From Cryptomeria japonica (lineage: Eukaryota; Streptophyta; Pinopsida; Cupressales; Cupressaceae), in NCBI RefSeq assembly GCF_030272615.1, contig NC_081413.1:158228849-158292848 (forward strand): a stretch of 64,000 nucleotides of DNA, written 5' to 3'. The notes beneath the pieces are model-generated. The model was not told the origin of the DNA. It searched no databases and was given only the letters and a program-made list of their open reading frames with translations. Made by a program: the position numbers and the translations under genes. Below are positions 33,167-44,650 of this stretch, piece after piece; within the stretch, counting starts at the first letter, position 1; each line of letters opens with the position of its first letter.

Positions 33167-35316
33167 TGGTGTGAACTTCCCTATCACACTTGGGAAAATG
33201 TCAGAGATATGCCCTACCGCCTTGGTAGCAGAAACAACTAATATAGAGTTACATTTCTATCAACTTGGAACATACAAGTCCAAAACTTATTTTGATCTCT
33301 TTTCATAAGATCCTCAAAGCTGAAGGAAAAAGATACAAGTACAAAATTGATCTAGAGGACTACTAGGCAAACCTCACTAATGAATTTGGAGTTAGAAGGA
33401 AAACGTGGTCAAGAATGTCCGTGGATTTCATGAGGAAATGCAATCTCTTTTCAATTCCCGATCAAGTGAAAGACAGTGGAAATCATACATACTCAATATG
33501 AGCAAGAGAAAGATAAACTTGTTCCAGCACCAAGTTGGTCACAACCAGGAATGACAGACTTAAAACACATTGATGAGAGAAGAAGTTATTGATTAATCAA
33601 GAGAATGGGTACACCAGCAGATCAACAGGCTAAGGAAACAAGGTGCTCCTTTAATGTATCGAAGAACGGAAGATGATGAATCTTCCTCCGATGAAGATTA
33701 AATGAGGTTTTCAGAAAGAGGAAGGATATGGTTGAAGGTTCACAAGCAAAAGACAAGGGGGTTGCTACCAAGAATCAAGACATAAGAAGCAAAAGTCCAA
33801 TACTACTCAATCCACCATGAGCACTTCATCCATAAGAGAGATCAATATGCATGATGCAGGAAATGAATCAAGACAGGAATCCGAAACAGAGATGCTGTCT
33901 CAAGGGGATCATGATGAACACAGATCATCACAATCAGTACAGCATGAGAATCAGGAACAAGTTCCAGCTTCTCCAACCATACATCATTTTGAGACAGAGA
34001 TAGGAGAAGATTTGGGAGAATCCAACAAACCCGAACCCTAATGAGGAAGTAGATGAAGAAATCATTTCAGCCTTGAGGGGAATTAATGATGATAACCAGC
34101 TTGAGGATGGAATGGAATTAACCACAGTACCTAATTGGTTGAAGAACAGCTTGAAGAAGAAGATAGTGGAGGAAATTCAGCCAATTGAGGACTTAGAAAA
34201 TTTCCTAGCTCAAATTGGTAAAGCTAAGGAACAAAAGAAGGCTAAGAAATTCTCCCAAATTACTAGAGACAATGAAGGATCATGCATCTTGCAGGTGGCA
34301 ATTTCAATGGTTGATAAGTCTAGAGAAGAAATTACTCTGATGGACTATGAAGTTAAGACACTTGACCTTGGACCATCAACAAAGAAACAAGAATTTCAGG
34401 AACTTAATGATACTACTGGGGCAATTGAGGCAAGGGTGGACAAAGTTGAAGGGAAGAAAGAAAGATTGGAATTGGAAATCATGTGATTGAAAGAGTTCAT
34501 CCAACGCTTGATGAATCCAATGAGGCAAGAGGATTGTACATTTGTCCCACCTATTTCCATTCCTCAAGAATCATTTGATAGTTATGAAGCAATGAGGAGT
34601 ACAAATCAGGAAGTGAAGGAATGGATTGAAGGTATTTCAAAGCAAGCGGAAGAATTCCTAAATAGATTCATCCAAGTATATGATTAGACAATGATATTCA
34701 TGAACAAAATACAGAGGAAGAAGCGTGGGAAGATCTCCAAATGATTCAAGATAAGAAAATTCCACGCCTCAAGATATTGAAGAGGATTTCTATGCCAACA
34801 TTGATCCAAGGAGGAGTGATTGAAGAAAGAGATGTATATGATTTTAATCATTGGTATTGTTCCTTGGTGATGAAGAAATCACCATTTGATCAAGCCAAGG
34901 AAGATTGCATTGAGATGGAAGGATCAATTAGGGAAATACAATCAAAGATCCTTATATCAGTTAAGGAATTATTAGGTCAAGAGGTTACTACCACAGGTGG
35001 TCTGAACTTAGAAGAATTGAAAGAGAGGCTGAAAGTTATTTATTTCCGAGAGCTGGAATCCATCAGAAGAAATCAGTTGGATGATCTTCTTTCTCTCATG
35101 GTCTACATAAGCAATCTTCAGAAACAAGAAGTTGATTGGGAGAACATCTTTGATGCCTATATAGAAAGTTTGGATGTGATAGAGCTTCAACCTGATGTCC
35201 TGCCAAGTGTCACAATGGAGGAGCTTGAATTGGTGATGACCAAATTCATTGAATATGCCATCACGGAAGGGGATAAGGGCAACCAGATTCTAGAAGACAG
35301 TTTGCTAGATGATTAG
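33167..35316 (+). pseudogene. E0 unit gene, second piece
   Basis: Continues the gene broken at 6594. The join, counting one TGGTG, is in frame, and the first residues match unit-A 'ILGNSVEVCPSAQAL'. Conserved blocks follow: about 33300-33480 (matches 'EDFWMNLSSDLEVKRKMHSRLPLDF'), 33810-34040 (charged region), 34130-34480 ('VPNWLKNSLKKK', 'TKKQEFQELND'), 34487-34690 and 34741-35316 with 'LEELKERLKVIYFRELESI' and 'MEELELVMTKFIEY'. It ends at TAG 35314-35316. Frames change near 33490-33800, 34060 and 34690, and amber stops are common. It is more decayed than copies A and D, in line with being the oldest layer. Confidence 0.75.
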
Positions 35317-35459
35317 GTGTCATCTAATTTTCTCATTGGCTCTCACTCCTCGTAATTGGTGATGAGAATGATATTCCATTTTTTTTGCATTGCATTTAGT
35401 GATTTTCAATGAACCCTTATTTTGGGATGATCTCAGCCATTGATTCCAAATCAATCTGG

Positions 35460-36340
35460 ACCGTTGCTTGAAATAGAGACTTCTATATAGACCGTTGCTT
35501 GAAATAGAGACTTCTATATAAACCCTCCTCTTTTCATTTGTAAAGGAGAGATCTGGAGAATTGTTACTTTGTTGCTGCCAAAATTAATATAAATCATTGA
35601 AGACTGGTGATTCTATGTGAGATCTTGGAGTATTCGTATGGTTCTTTACTTCTCAAGTTAAAGTAGATTTGCTTAAGTAAAAGTTTCGTAGTTGCATGGA
35701 TGATATTGTTGATAATAGATGGTGAAAATTACAAGTTCATACCATTTATAATTTGTTGATTGCAAGTTATAGTGCATGGTTGGACTAAACCCTCAATTAC
35801 TTAACTTCACTTGCTTATTCCTCATTAATTCACAGTGCTTTTGGGATTAATGTGTGTGTTGGTGATTTGAACATCATTTGTATTCCTTAGAAGATTTGCA
35901 CCATCTTTGCATAATTGTTCCTAATGGTGAAGCAAAGTGTGTTTTGGTTTCACTAAGTTGTCATCAATTTCTGATATTGGATAGTGTTAGATTTAGATTT
36001 CTAATTCTTTACCTCTTTTGCCTTTTATTTCAAAATCTTGTTAGAATTAGGATCTAGTGCTCATATTGCTAAATCATAAGTTAATCAAATCGTGGTGATT
36101 GCATTCCTAAAGCTAGTTTTCCTCAAGTTGATCAATCCTAAAACAAAATGTGAGTTCCTTTGTGTACCCAGCAATTTCACATCAAACCATTGAGTTATCC
36201 ACACGTCAAGACCTGACAGTAGAAACCTTGGAGTCGTCTCATTTGATCACATAGTTTAGCATCCGAGGAGATTTTGTTCAAGAGAGATTAAAATACTTGG
36301 TATTTTATTGTGTTTCAAGTGCATAAAAAACACATCAACA
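35460..36340 (+). promoter_or_regulatory. E0 TATA2 (duplicated) and R-U5-like end
   Basis: A 31-bp segment ending TCTATATA is tandemly duplicated (about 35459-35489 and 35490-35520), giving two TATA boxes at 35482 and 35513. The second is followed by AACCCTCC as in unit A. The terminus CACATCAACA is at 36340, 828 bp from the second TATA. The next five bases (CATGG) should be a TSD copy. Confidence 0.65.
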
Positions 36341-38489
36341 CATGGTTTACAAAATTGAATGATTGTGCAACATTTTTTGGGAATTGGAGCTGATCAAAAT
36401 CAACATTCACCCCCGTGCCAAAGAGGAAGTCAACATCATTTTTGGAATTTTGGGCAGATCACCATTATCAGTTGCTTTTTCAGGGATAAATTGTTGACGC
36501 CTATAGTCTATACTAGCTGGGAGGGCAGAAATAACCATTTGGAGTGGTGAATCAACCCTGAGATGTCAGTGCTGATCATCAAGGGCAGCATTCGCACATA
36601 CCCCAGCTATACATCTTTGCTGAAGGACTGTACACATCCAGGTTGAACTGCACAAACCTGAAGAAGACAAATAAATTATAAGAAAATTCATAAAATCGTC
36701 AAATCAGTCAGCAGAGGCAGCCATCAGTCACAACACAAAAATCAGCCATTTGGGAGCTAGAGTGCATTAGGAGCCATTGGTATAGGGGTTATTTAGGGCC
36801 AGCCATAAACCTGCATCTGATTGCCCCAGCACCTGGGAGTTCAAAGATCCCATAAATTCAGTTGAATGTTGTAATTGGTGGTGATTCAGAACTTGTGGGG
36901 AAAACAGTAATAATATTCTGTAAGATTGTGGGTGTCTTCCAGCCAACTAGGCTTTGCCATAAATCTTTGAATCTACGCTGCAAGCTTAGATTTGATTTTA
37001 AATACAGCTTATTTATTAGATCTATACGTTGGATGTACATTCCATCAATTCATTGAAATTCAAGCTAACATTAGAGTTTAGCACAGATTTGTGTGGAGAA
37101 CATTCCAAATTCAATATTTGGTAGAGGAGATTTAGGTAGGTGTTGAAAATCAAATTCCACCTCCACTCTTGGTGGCAACCCCCTTGGCCGTTGAAACACT
37201 TTTTAAATACATGAGAATAATTCATCGAAGACTTTAAATTTAGAGTTAGTCATACTAAAATTAAAATCCATTTTTCATATATTTTTTAAAAAGTAAATGA
37301 TAATTTTCAGTTTCTTGAATTAATCTGATAGTTTGCTTGCATCCCACCTTGCTTTCGTGCTTATTGATAATTATTTTAATTACATCCTTGACCCATATGT
37401 ATTTGTTAGGTCTTTTTATGATCTAACCTAAGTTACCAGTCTTGGTACGACATTATTTTTTCTCTCAAGTATGAGTAGAGGTTGCTGTGTGTATAAATTT
37501 TTATAGATATTAAAATTATAAAAATAGTGATACTCATAATTGTCAATAAACAAAATATTTAAATACCTCATAATGTGCAATAAAGAAAAGACTGCCCAAG
37601 GGGTTGAGTTCAATTGGTTATAATGTTGGGTTTTTATTGTGGAGAACCAAGCATTGGGACATCTAAGGTGGAATTCTAAGTTGTGACTCTTGGTCTTCCA
37701 TTATTGGTTTTTAATATGAAGTGGTTTTTAATTCAAAGTGGATTTCTAAGTAGTGACTCTTGGTCTTCTGTAAGTGATTTCTAGTAGCTACCGACCAGCA
37801 TGCCTAAGGTCGTGAAGTGTATCCTACACTGTTTCTTTTCTTTATTGTGCACCTTGCAGCAACTCTCTAATCCTTTGCTTCCCTTCTTCATTGTCAAGTC
37901 CAGAGTTGATTCTGTTTTTCATCTCCTTGAATCTCCTCTCCAGCCCACTCCTGCTAATTTTCTGACCCTTGCAGTCTCCACTCTAATCACATTATGTTTT
38001 CCTCGATATGGAACAACATCTGACAGACTTCTGCCCACTTTTGACAATTGTTTTGAAGTTTTGAAGAGTAGGTTATCATTGCAGTTGTCAAGCAGCACTG
38101 TTAAACTAGGTTGCAGGTGCTAAGTTGACTCTCACTACAAATGCATGCGAGATTAGGATCTTACCTCATGAATTGGCATCAATTTATCGTATAATGTGAT
38201 TTGACATGTAGGAACATTCCTCTACAGTTTTGGTTATTCATAGATGCTTATAACTCATACCATAAAAATATTTCTCATTTATACATGTGTATATTTTTTA
38301 AAAACGAACTAAACATGCGGTTGTTAGGTGCAAATTAGCTGGAAGAGAAAGCAATTGTTTTCTTGTAGGATGAGAATGAATCAAACGCTTTGGTACATTT
38401 TATTAAATTATTGGTGAAAACTTGGTTTGACTTATCCTATCTTGAACTGAACAAAGCTGACTTTTGTGTGCTTTTGATACCTGTTTCAG
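36341..38489. other. No recognisable gene; old non-coding DNA left of RRP40
   Basis: Mixed-composition DNA after the E0 terminus. A short imperfect direct repeat (TTCTAAGTTGTGACTCTTGG near 37674 and TTCTAAGTAGTGACTCTTGG near 37744) is visible. The open frame at 37800-38123 has no recognisable domain. The upstream RRP40 exons expected here (S1 domain) were not found. Confidence 0.5.
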
Positions 38490-39166
38490 CAAGCGGTAAG
38501 GCTTCAGAATTCGGTGGTTTGACCGGAGGCTACATGTTTGAAAGTTCAACTGGATTAGCACGAGCGTAGGTTGCATTAATACCTTTTGATTTTCTTACAA
38601 TTTCTGGAAAATAATCCTTTCTTGGCTCAACTTATGTGTTACCGAACTCTAATTGTTTTCAAAATAGGGAAATAAAAAATAAAATATAAAAAGTCAAAAA
38701 GGGCAAAAATTAGGACTGATGTGTGCTAAATCGCTATTTTATATTTGTTTGTGAAGTCAACTGACGAGTAAAGTTATGACATTGTTTAGGATTTTCAAGA
38801 TTATTGTGTGGCTTTGTCAGATAGATGTGTGGCTGCAAGTTATGATTGTTGTTTTTCTATCTACAGGTTATTGACAAAGCCTACCTGTCCTGTTCTTGAG
38901 GAACTTGGAAAGAGTTTATCATTTGAGATAGCAGTTGGATTAAATGGCCGAGTCTGGGTAATAGACCTTTTTAAATTTTTATAATTTGAGATGAATAATT
39001 TAAGATCATTCAAGAGCTTATGCTTTTTCTTTTTGGATGAGTTAAGGTGAATGCTCCATCTCCTTCCACGGTCATTCTTGTTTCAAATGCCATCATGAAT
39101 GCAGAGTACCTGAGTGGAGTTCAACAAAAAATTATGGTACAGAAACTCTTGCAGAGAGTTCAATAG
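38490..39166 (+). CDS. RRP40: Exosome component RRP40 (EXOSC3-like), last three exons only
   Basis: Three exons read in one frame: 38490-38565, 38869-38957 and 39047-39166 (stop TAG 39164-39166). Splice sites are canonical: acceptors TTTCAG, CTACAG and TTAAG, donors GTAGGT and GTAATA. The peptide includes 'GKASEFGGLTGGYMFESSTG', 'LLTKPTCPVLEELGKSLSFE' and 'IAVGLNGRVWV' and matches the C-terminal KH region of plant RRP40. RRP40 is one of the RNA-binding cap subunits (N-terminal, S1 and KH domains) of the RNA exosome, which trims and degrades RNA in nucleus and cytoplasm. The three exons carry no stop or frameshift. Upstream exons are not found in the preceding 2 kb, so this is either a gene with a long repeat-filled intron or a truncated duplicate. 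Confidence 0.82.
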
Positions 39167-40134
39167 TGGGGATCTATACTAGTACATTTATGTGGGCATT
39201 GTTTATGTTGGGGTCAATACTCAGTAATTTTGTTGTAATCAATTGTCAATGACTGTAGAAAATTAATATTCTATGTTGTGACTCTATTCGATTATGAATA
39301 CTCTCACAGCTATTGGAGATGCTTCCAAAATGGTTATCAATTCTTCATGAACGTAGCAGTTAAAGGTTCAAAATTTTTGCCAATTGAAATATTGTAGAAG
39401 TCGATCTAATTAGAACAATAGGGTCACTCTCTGTTTAGGATTTTGTTTTAACTAATATTAGAAGCACTACATTCGGAGGATATTTGGTGAATATTGTGTC
39501 ATAGAAACCATCTATGCGTAACATTCTGGCCAGGAGAGATATAAGATCAATTTAAACTGTATACTTTTTTTAAGATTGAGCTCATTCCATCCCTTTTTAA
39601 ACTCATTCGGAGGATATTTGGTGAATATTGTGTCATAGAAACCATCTATGCGTAACATTCTGGCCAGGAGAGATATAAGATCAATTTAAACTCTATACTT
39701 TAAATTTCTTTTTTTAAGATTGAACTCATTCCATCCCTTTTTTATACATATATCATTTATAAGAATATAATAGTATACATATTCATCAAAAAGGTGGGTG
39801 GATATAAATCACACCCCAATAGTTCAAAAATGGTTGGATCCTAGATAAAAAATTATAAAACAAATAGTTGCTAAGAAGCAACAGTAGTAGCAGAAGATGG
39901 AGGTGGGGTCCCGGTCACTCGACTTATCCCATACATGAGGGGTCAAGAGTTTAAATGGAATGGTCGTGCTCCTCATCATCTTTTTCTGTGTCTTGATCAT
40001 CATGGGCTGAAGAAATAGCCAATTCTAGTTAATGAAACTTGATGGAATCATGCTGCTGGAAGCACCACCAAATGGCCACTTAGAAGCTCCACTAGAAGGC
40101 CACCCGCAAGTATCACCCTAAGGGGGAGGTGAAG
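39167..40134. other. Region downstream of RRP40, no gene seen
   Basis: Probable 3' UTR and flank of RRP40, then AT-rich DNA with the 134-bp tandem duplication. No convincing coding sequence. Confidence 0.5.
39470..39741. repeat. 134-bp tandem duplication
   Basis: CATTCGGAGGATATTTGGTG starts at 39470 and again at 39604. The two copies are nearly identical; they differ by a T-to-G-type substitution in GTATAC/CTATAC, a 10-bp length difference in the T-rich tail and one further base. High identity points to a recent duplication. Confidence 0.9.
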
Positions 40135-40392
40135 TCAAATGCCGATGAGTAGGTCATGACACACTCCTATGAACACAATCCATTCAGATAACCAAGACAG
40201 AAACATGGGGCCAATCGACTTGATTTCCATGAGTTGAGAGACTCCTACCTCTTTGATACTTGTGAGGAGGTCAGAAGCCCTTGAGGAGGAAGAAGACAAA
40301 GGAACTTTGGCCATGATACAAGAGGCATTTCCCCAATGATCAAGCAATTTTTGAAGGTGAGCCATCTCTAGGGAAACCTTATTGGCTTGCAC
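40135..40392 (-). CDS. Hypothetical open frame, 85 codons
   Basis: Minus-strand frame with a Ser-rich stretch and a hydrophobic C-terminus. Not recognised. It lies next to the decayed LINE and may be repeat-derived or chance. Confidence 0.2.
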   Translation of the reverse strand: MQANKVSLEMAHLQKLLDHWGNASCIMAKVPLSSSSSRASDLLTSIKEVGVSQLMEIKSIGPMFLSWLSEWIVFIGVCHDLLIGI

Positions 40393-40699
40393 TTGGATCT
40401 ATAATAACACATTCTAACAAGTAATTGCTCTAGAAAAAAAGTGGAACATTTTGGTCAATAAAGAAATGAGAAAAAAATAAAAAATAATATTTTTGTATAA
40501 GTTAAAAGAGAATCTCCACCTTGAAATCATCCCAAAATTGATTGAATTTATGGGGGATCCAAAGCCAATATCCAAAAAGAATCATGTGCTAGGAAGAAGG
40601 TTATGGCTGGAAAAGCTAGAAGAAATCATGTATCCAATTCTAAAGCTTTTGGGCTTGAATAAAAACAAAAAAAGTTACTTAAACGACTCCAACTACTAC

Positions 40700-43066
40700 A
40701 TAATATGAAACAAGGTTCTTGGATGCCCATATGAACTAGCTATGACCCCATAGAAGACCCTTTGAAAAAAATGTAGTAGGAAAAATGAGCCAATTTAGGC
40801 TCCAAAATAGTCACCCAAATATTAAGAAAGATGTGTTGCCAAATTGAGATTGGTGATTGCAAATGCCATCCTCGATTTAAATTGGTCACCATGGGTGAAT
40901 GCAAAGAGAGCCATCATTATCCATGATAAGGATTCTAGTTGTAAAAGGTAGTATTTGGACCCCACTTCCAATATTTTTCACCAAGGCTTGAAAGATTGAA
41001 TGTCAATTTTGTGAACCATATCAATAGAAATAGCCCTTATAGTTGTTTCAAAAGTCTCATGGTTTCGATTAGAGAGGAAAAACCTAGCCTTAGTCTTAGT
41101 CTAATATATAAGGCTCATCGAAGTTCTAGAGAATAAATATTGTGGGCATTGGATACCTTTCCTATGAAACCACAAGGCCCTCACTTATGGAAAATGAGCT
41201 AATGGGTGACCTTGATCTTTCCTAGAGGGGCCACTAAATGTTTTGTTGGCTTAGGGAAATGCCATCCTAAATACCAAAATCATTCTAGATGATGCAAGGC
41301 TTAACATCCTCCCAAGCTCACCATATGTTGTTAGCCACAAAAGTACCCCCAATGTGAACCACATCCTTCTTGATGATAAGGGTTAAAAAATGAATCCCCT
41401 TCTATGTAGGCCAATTAACTAGATATCCAAAGGAAATGCAGTGCCAAAGAAGGATTTTCTAAGCTTCATTTTTGGTGATAACAAAAATAATTGACACAAA
41501 GAGATAATGCTTACCAATATATGGAGAACAATCCAAGGCCTCTAGACTTGCAAGGGAAGCAACATAAATCTTAGGCAACTCGATGAAAACCCTTGTAGTT
41601 TTTGAAACAAGCTTACATAAAGTCATAGAGAAGCTTTTCCAACTTTATGTAGGAAGCTTTTGAGGGAGTCCAACATGAAGAATAATAAACATGAATGACT
41701 GAAAGAATTTTAGAACATACTTGAATTTTAGGAAGAATTGATTGTCAATAACTATTGAGTCTAGCTCTATTGAATGGTTGAGCTAGAATGTAAAAAAGGT
41801 TATTTCAAAAATTGAGAGAACTCTTGATATTTTTCTCCTCTTCAATGAGAGTGAGAAAAGAGTTATCAACAAATGGTCATTGACAAGTTGGGAAGATAAA
41901 TTAGGTAATGCAATGCACCAGACTAACTCTTGGGAGACTAAACAAGCGATTGCCCTTCAATTGCAAACACATAGAGTGAGGAGGTAAGAGGGAAGCCCTA
42001 GTGAATGGAGTGAAAAATCCCAAAATCATTAGATTGGTGGTAATTGATTATGATATAAGTCGAGGCATCAATGAAGAGGATGTTGATTGATTGAATGAAG
42101 TGGTCAAAATCCTAGAGCTTGAAGCATGCCAAGAACTAAATGTCATTAGATATTGTAATAAGATTTGGAAAAATCAGTTTTCGAGAAAATCGCCTTCTAT
42201 TGGGAGCATCAAGCCCATTCATTGCCTTTCCGAACAATAATAGTATTATCCATAATGTATCTAGATTTGATGAAGCCATTTTCTTTGGATGAATAATCTA
42301 AGGGAGAAGATGACACACCTTTAAAGTTGGTGCTTTGACAATAATCTTATTTAACGCATTGATCAAGGTGACAGGGCTCTAATTTTAAATTTCTTTTGGA
42401 TCGCTAGCTTTAGACATGAATTTAATATTGTCTTTATTAATAACTTTCCCTAAGGATTTATAATAGAAAAATTCTAGATATGCTTTATGTAGGTCCTCTC
42501 CAACAAAATCCTTGAGTGCCTTGTAGAACTCACAAGAAAACTTGTCACTTCTAGGAGCTTTGTTATTAGCCATTGTGTCATGACTTCCTTAAAATCAACA
42601 ATGTAGATCAAATGATCATAAATTCTTGTTGTGATGAAAAAAGATGATAAGAAACAACTTGAAGGAACTTCTAAGGACCATGATCATGGCCACGATAATT
42701 CTCTTAGGTAGTGAAAAAGTGTTCATAATGTTTGCCAAAATATTGGAGAATATATGGGAACTCCTTGAACATATATGATGAGCTTTGAGAGCTTGGAAAA
42801 AAATCCTTAGAAGGCCTATCACCAAAAGAAAGGAAAAAGTGGTTGGCTTCAAGTGCCTCCATGACATGATGAAGATTTGATGTGGTGCCCTCATATGAAT
42901 GCCTCTTAAATATGGCCAATTGGTGATGATAAATGTAGAGAAAGTGAGATATACATTGTATGGCTCTATTCCACAATACAATCCAACTAGCTACTCTAGA
43001 TTCCATATCTTCTTGATGTGAGCCAATGTGGGTTGATGGCCTAGCAAGGAATTGTTTAAGAAACAC
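40700..43066 (-). pseudogene. LINE linker and reverse transcriptase remnant
   Basis: The segment at 43066-42616 carries the 'SLEANHFFLSFGDRPSKDFF' linker in two frames. The segment at 42573-42385 ('MANNKAPRSDKFSCEFYKAL') is the first RT block. More decayed RT-like and C-terminal sequence follows to about 40700. The RT would copy LINE RNA at a nicked target. Confidence 0.65.
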
Positions 43067-43079
43067 TTGGACTTACAAG

Positions 43080-43650
43080 GCTGAGGTGGGCTCACTTGTC
43101 ACTCAATATTTAACTTAATGGGAAAGTGATCGTATAAGGTGACATTTGACAAATGCTAAATTGGAAGAGGTATACAATTAGAAAATGAGAAAAAATATTG
43201 TGGAAATCATCATATGATAAAGGAATCTAAAGAATCTATTAAAGCCAACCCAAAAATTGCACCACATATGCTAAAAATGGTTGGGCATAGCGGCAACCCA
43301 AGTTGGAGTCATAAAGGCCTAATATATTGTGCATGTAATACCACACATCTCTCTTGTTAGTTGTCTAGTGAAAATGAAATGTCCCATCTTTGTTGTATGC
43401 CATCTTGACCATATTAAAGTCTCAAGACAAAACCCAAGTGGAAGTTTGACATTGAATCCACAATTTGTCACCATAAAAGAGAGCTCTCAACAACATCATT
43501 AGAAGCCTAAAGATTTATGATCCGAAAAGAATGATTATCAACATTTAAGAGGATCCTAATTAGACGATGAGTCAAATCAGAACCATGATAAAAAATACAA
43601 GAAATCTACCTAGGTGAGATAAAGTTGATAACCCCTCCATGACCAACATT
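43080..43650 (-). pseudogene. LINE endonuclease remnant
   Basis: Minus strand near 43440-43390 encodes 'WVLS*DFNMVKMAYNKDGT', matching the 'GDFN' motif of apurinic-type endonucleases with the Gly codon lost to a stop. The 'SDHFP' motif (here 'DHFPIKLNIE') is at about 43125-43095. Confidence 0.65.
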
Positions 43651-43699
43651 GTGATTGGTGCATCACTTGAGGTTGCAATAAAATTTTTCCCCTTCTTAG

Positions 43700-44650
43700 A
43701 AGACTTTGAAGTGGTGGTTGGTTGCACCTTAGCAATAGAAGGATTCACAAAAGGCTAACTTTTAGCTTGAGTTCTGCTAGAGCTAGCATTATTTTCTTTC
43801 TGATGTGACGTTGTTATCCATTTCTTTTCAAATTCCAAGGTGGTATAGCCTTTGAAGGTTGGGGAGCATCACCCATCTAGGGAGGAGACTTAACTCGAGG
43901 AGCTTTGAAAGGGCAAGCCTTGATTTTATGTTTAGAAGATTAATACTAAAAGTAAGTATTACATAGATTAATATAAAGCACTTAATAGGTATGATGAATA
44001 TTTCCTATTTGAATATCTATCAAATCTTTAGATAAATCCACCTCAACACAAAAATATTTATTGAGGTTGTGCTTGATAAAAATGGTCAAGATCAACAAAA
44101 TTAACTTTTCCCATTGTCCAGGAAGCAATATGGTGCAAAAGATTGCAATAAGACATGGGAAGGCCTAAAAAATCATGCCACACAGGTATGCATGGAATTT
44201 CTTTTCATCTGAGACTATGAAGTCTTGTGTCTGAGGTTGAAAAACCAGTAAAGAAGAGTAGACATACTAAGGACCATGCTTAAGGATATCTGGTGCAACA
44301 TTAACATTAAAAAATGGAAAATAAAAAACCTCTTAGTGAGGTTTTCCACCTCAAGATCGACCCCATGCAAGGCCCATTTCCTATTAAGCCATTCCCTAAG
44401 CATGCTTTTAGGGGGAGTTCTCCCTATAAAATAACCTATAAGAGCAAACTATTCTAACTAATTACATTCATTATAAAATTTAGGGATGGGAAAGACCACA
44501 TCCATTGGGGTTCTAGAGGGCGCACCTCATGAAAAATGTTCAATATAAATCTCTTTGGTAGCTTGCTCAAAGGATCCATGTTGCAAAGCTGGTAAACTAT
44601 TAACACCAATGAGAACTACTAGGTTGAAACTAGTTAAAGCCATTAAAAGG
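43700..44650 (-). pseudogene. LINE ORF1 remnant (DUF4283-like)
   Basis: Minus strand at 44440-44215 encodes 'ALIGYFIGRTPPKSMLREWL' and 'NRKWALHGVDLEVENLTKRF', the pattern of plant LINE ORF1 proteins, which bind RNA. The frame is interrupted upstream (44450-44540) and downstream. Confidence 0.65.

Larger units (their letters stand above)
40400..44650 (-). mobile_element. Decayed L1-type LINE (non-LTR retrotransposon)
   Basis: On the minus strand, from right to left, there are an ORF1-type DUF4283 segment, an endonuclease segment and reverse transcriptase fragments, which is the order of plant L1 elements. All are broken by stops and frameshifts. The borders are approximate: the right border is placed just before the ORF1 match (about 44650) and the left border where matches fade (about 40400). 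No poly(A) tail or TSD was identified. Confidence 0.75.

Noticed and set aside
37800-38123. Upstream RRP40 exon
   Set aside because: The 107-codon frame does not show the S1-domain blocks or a splice donor in phase with 38490; similarity of a few residues is not enough.
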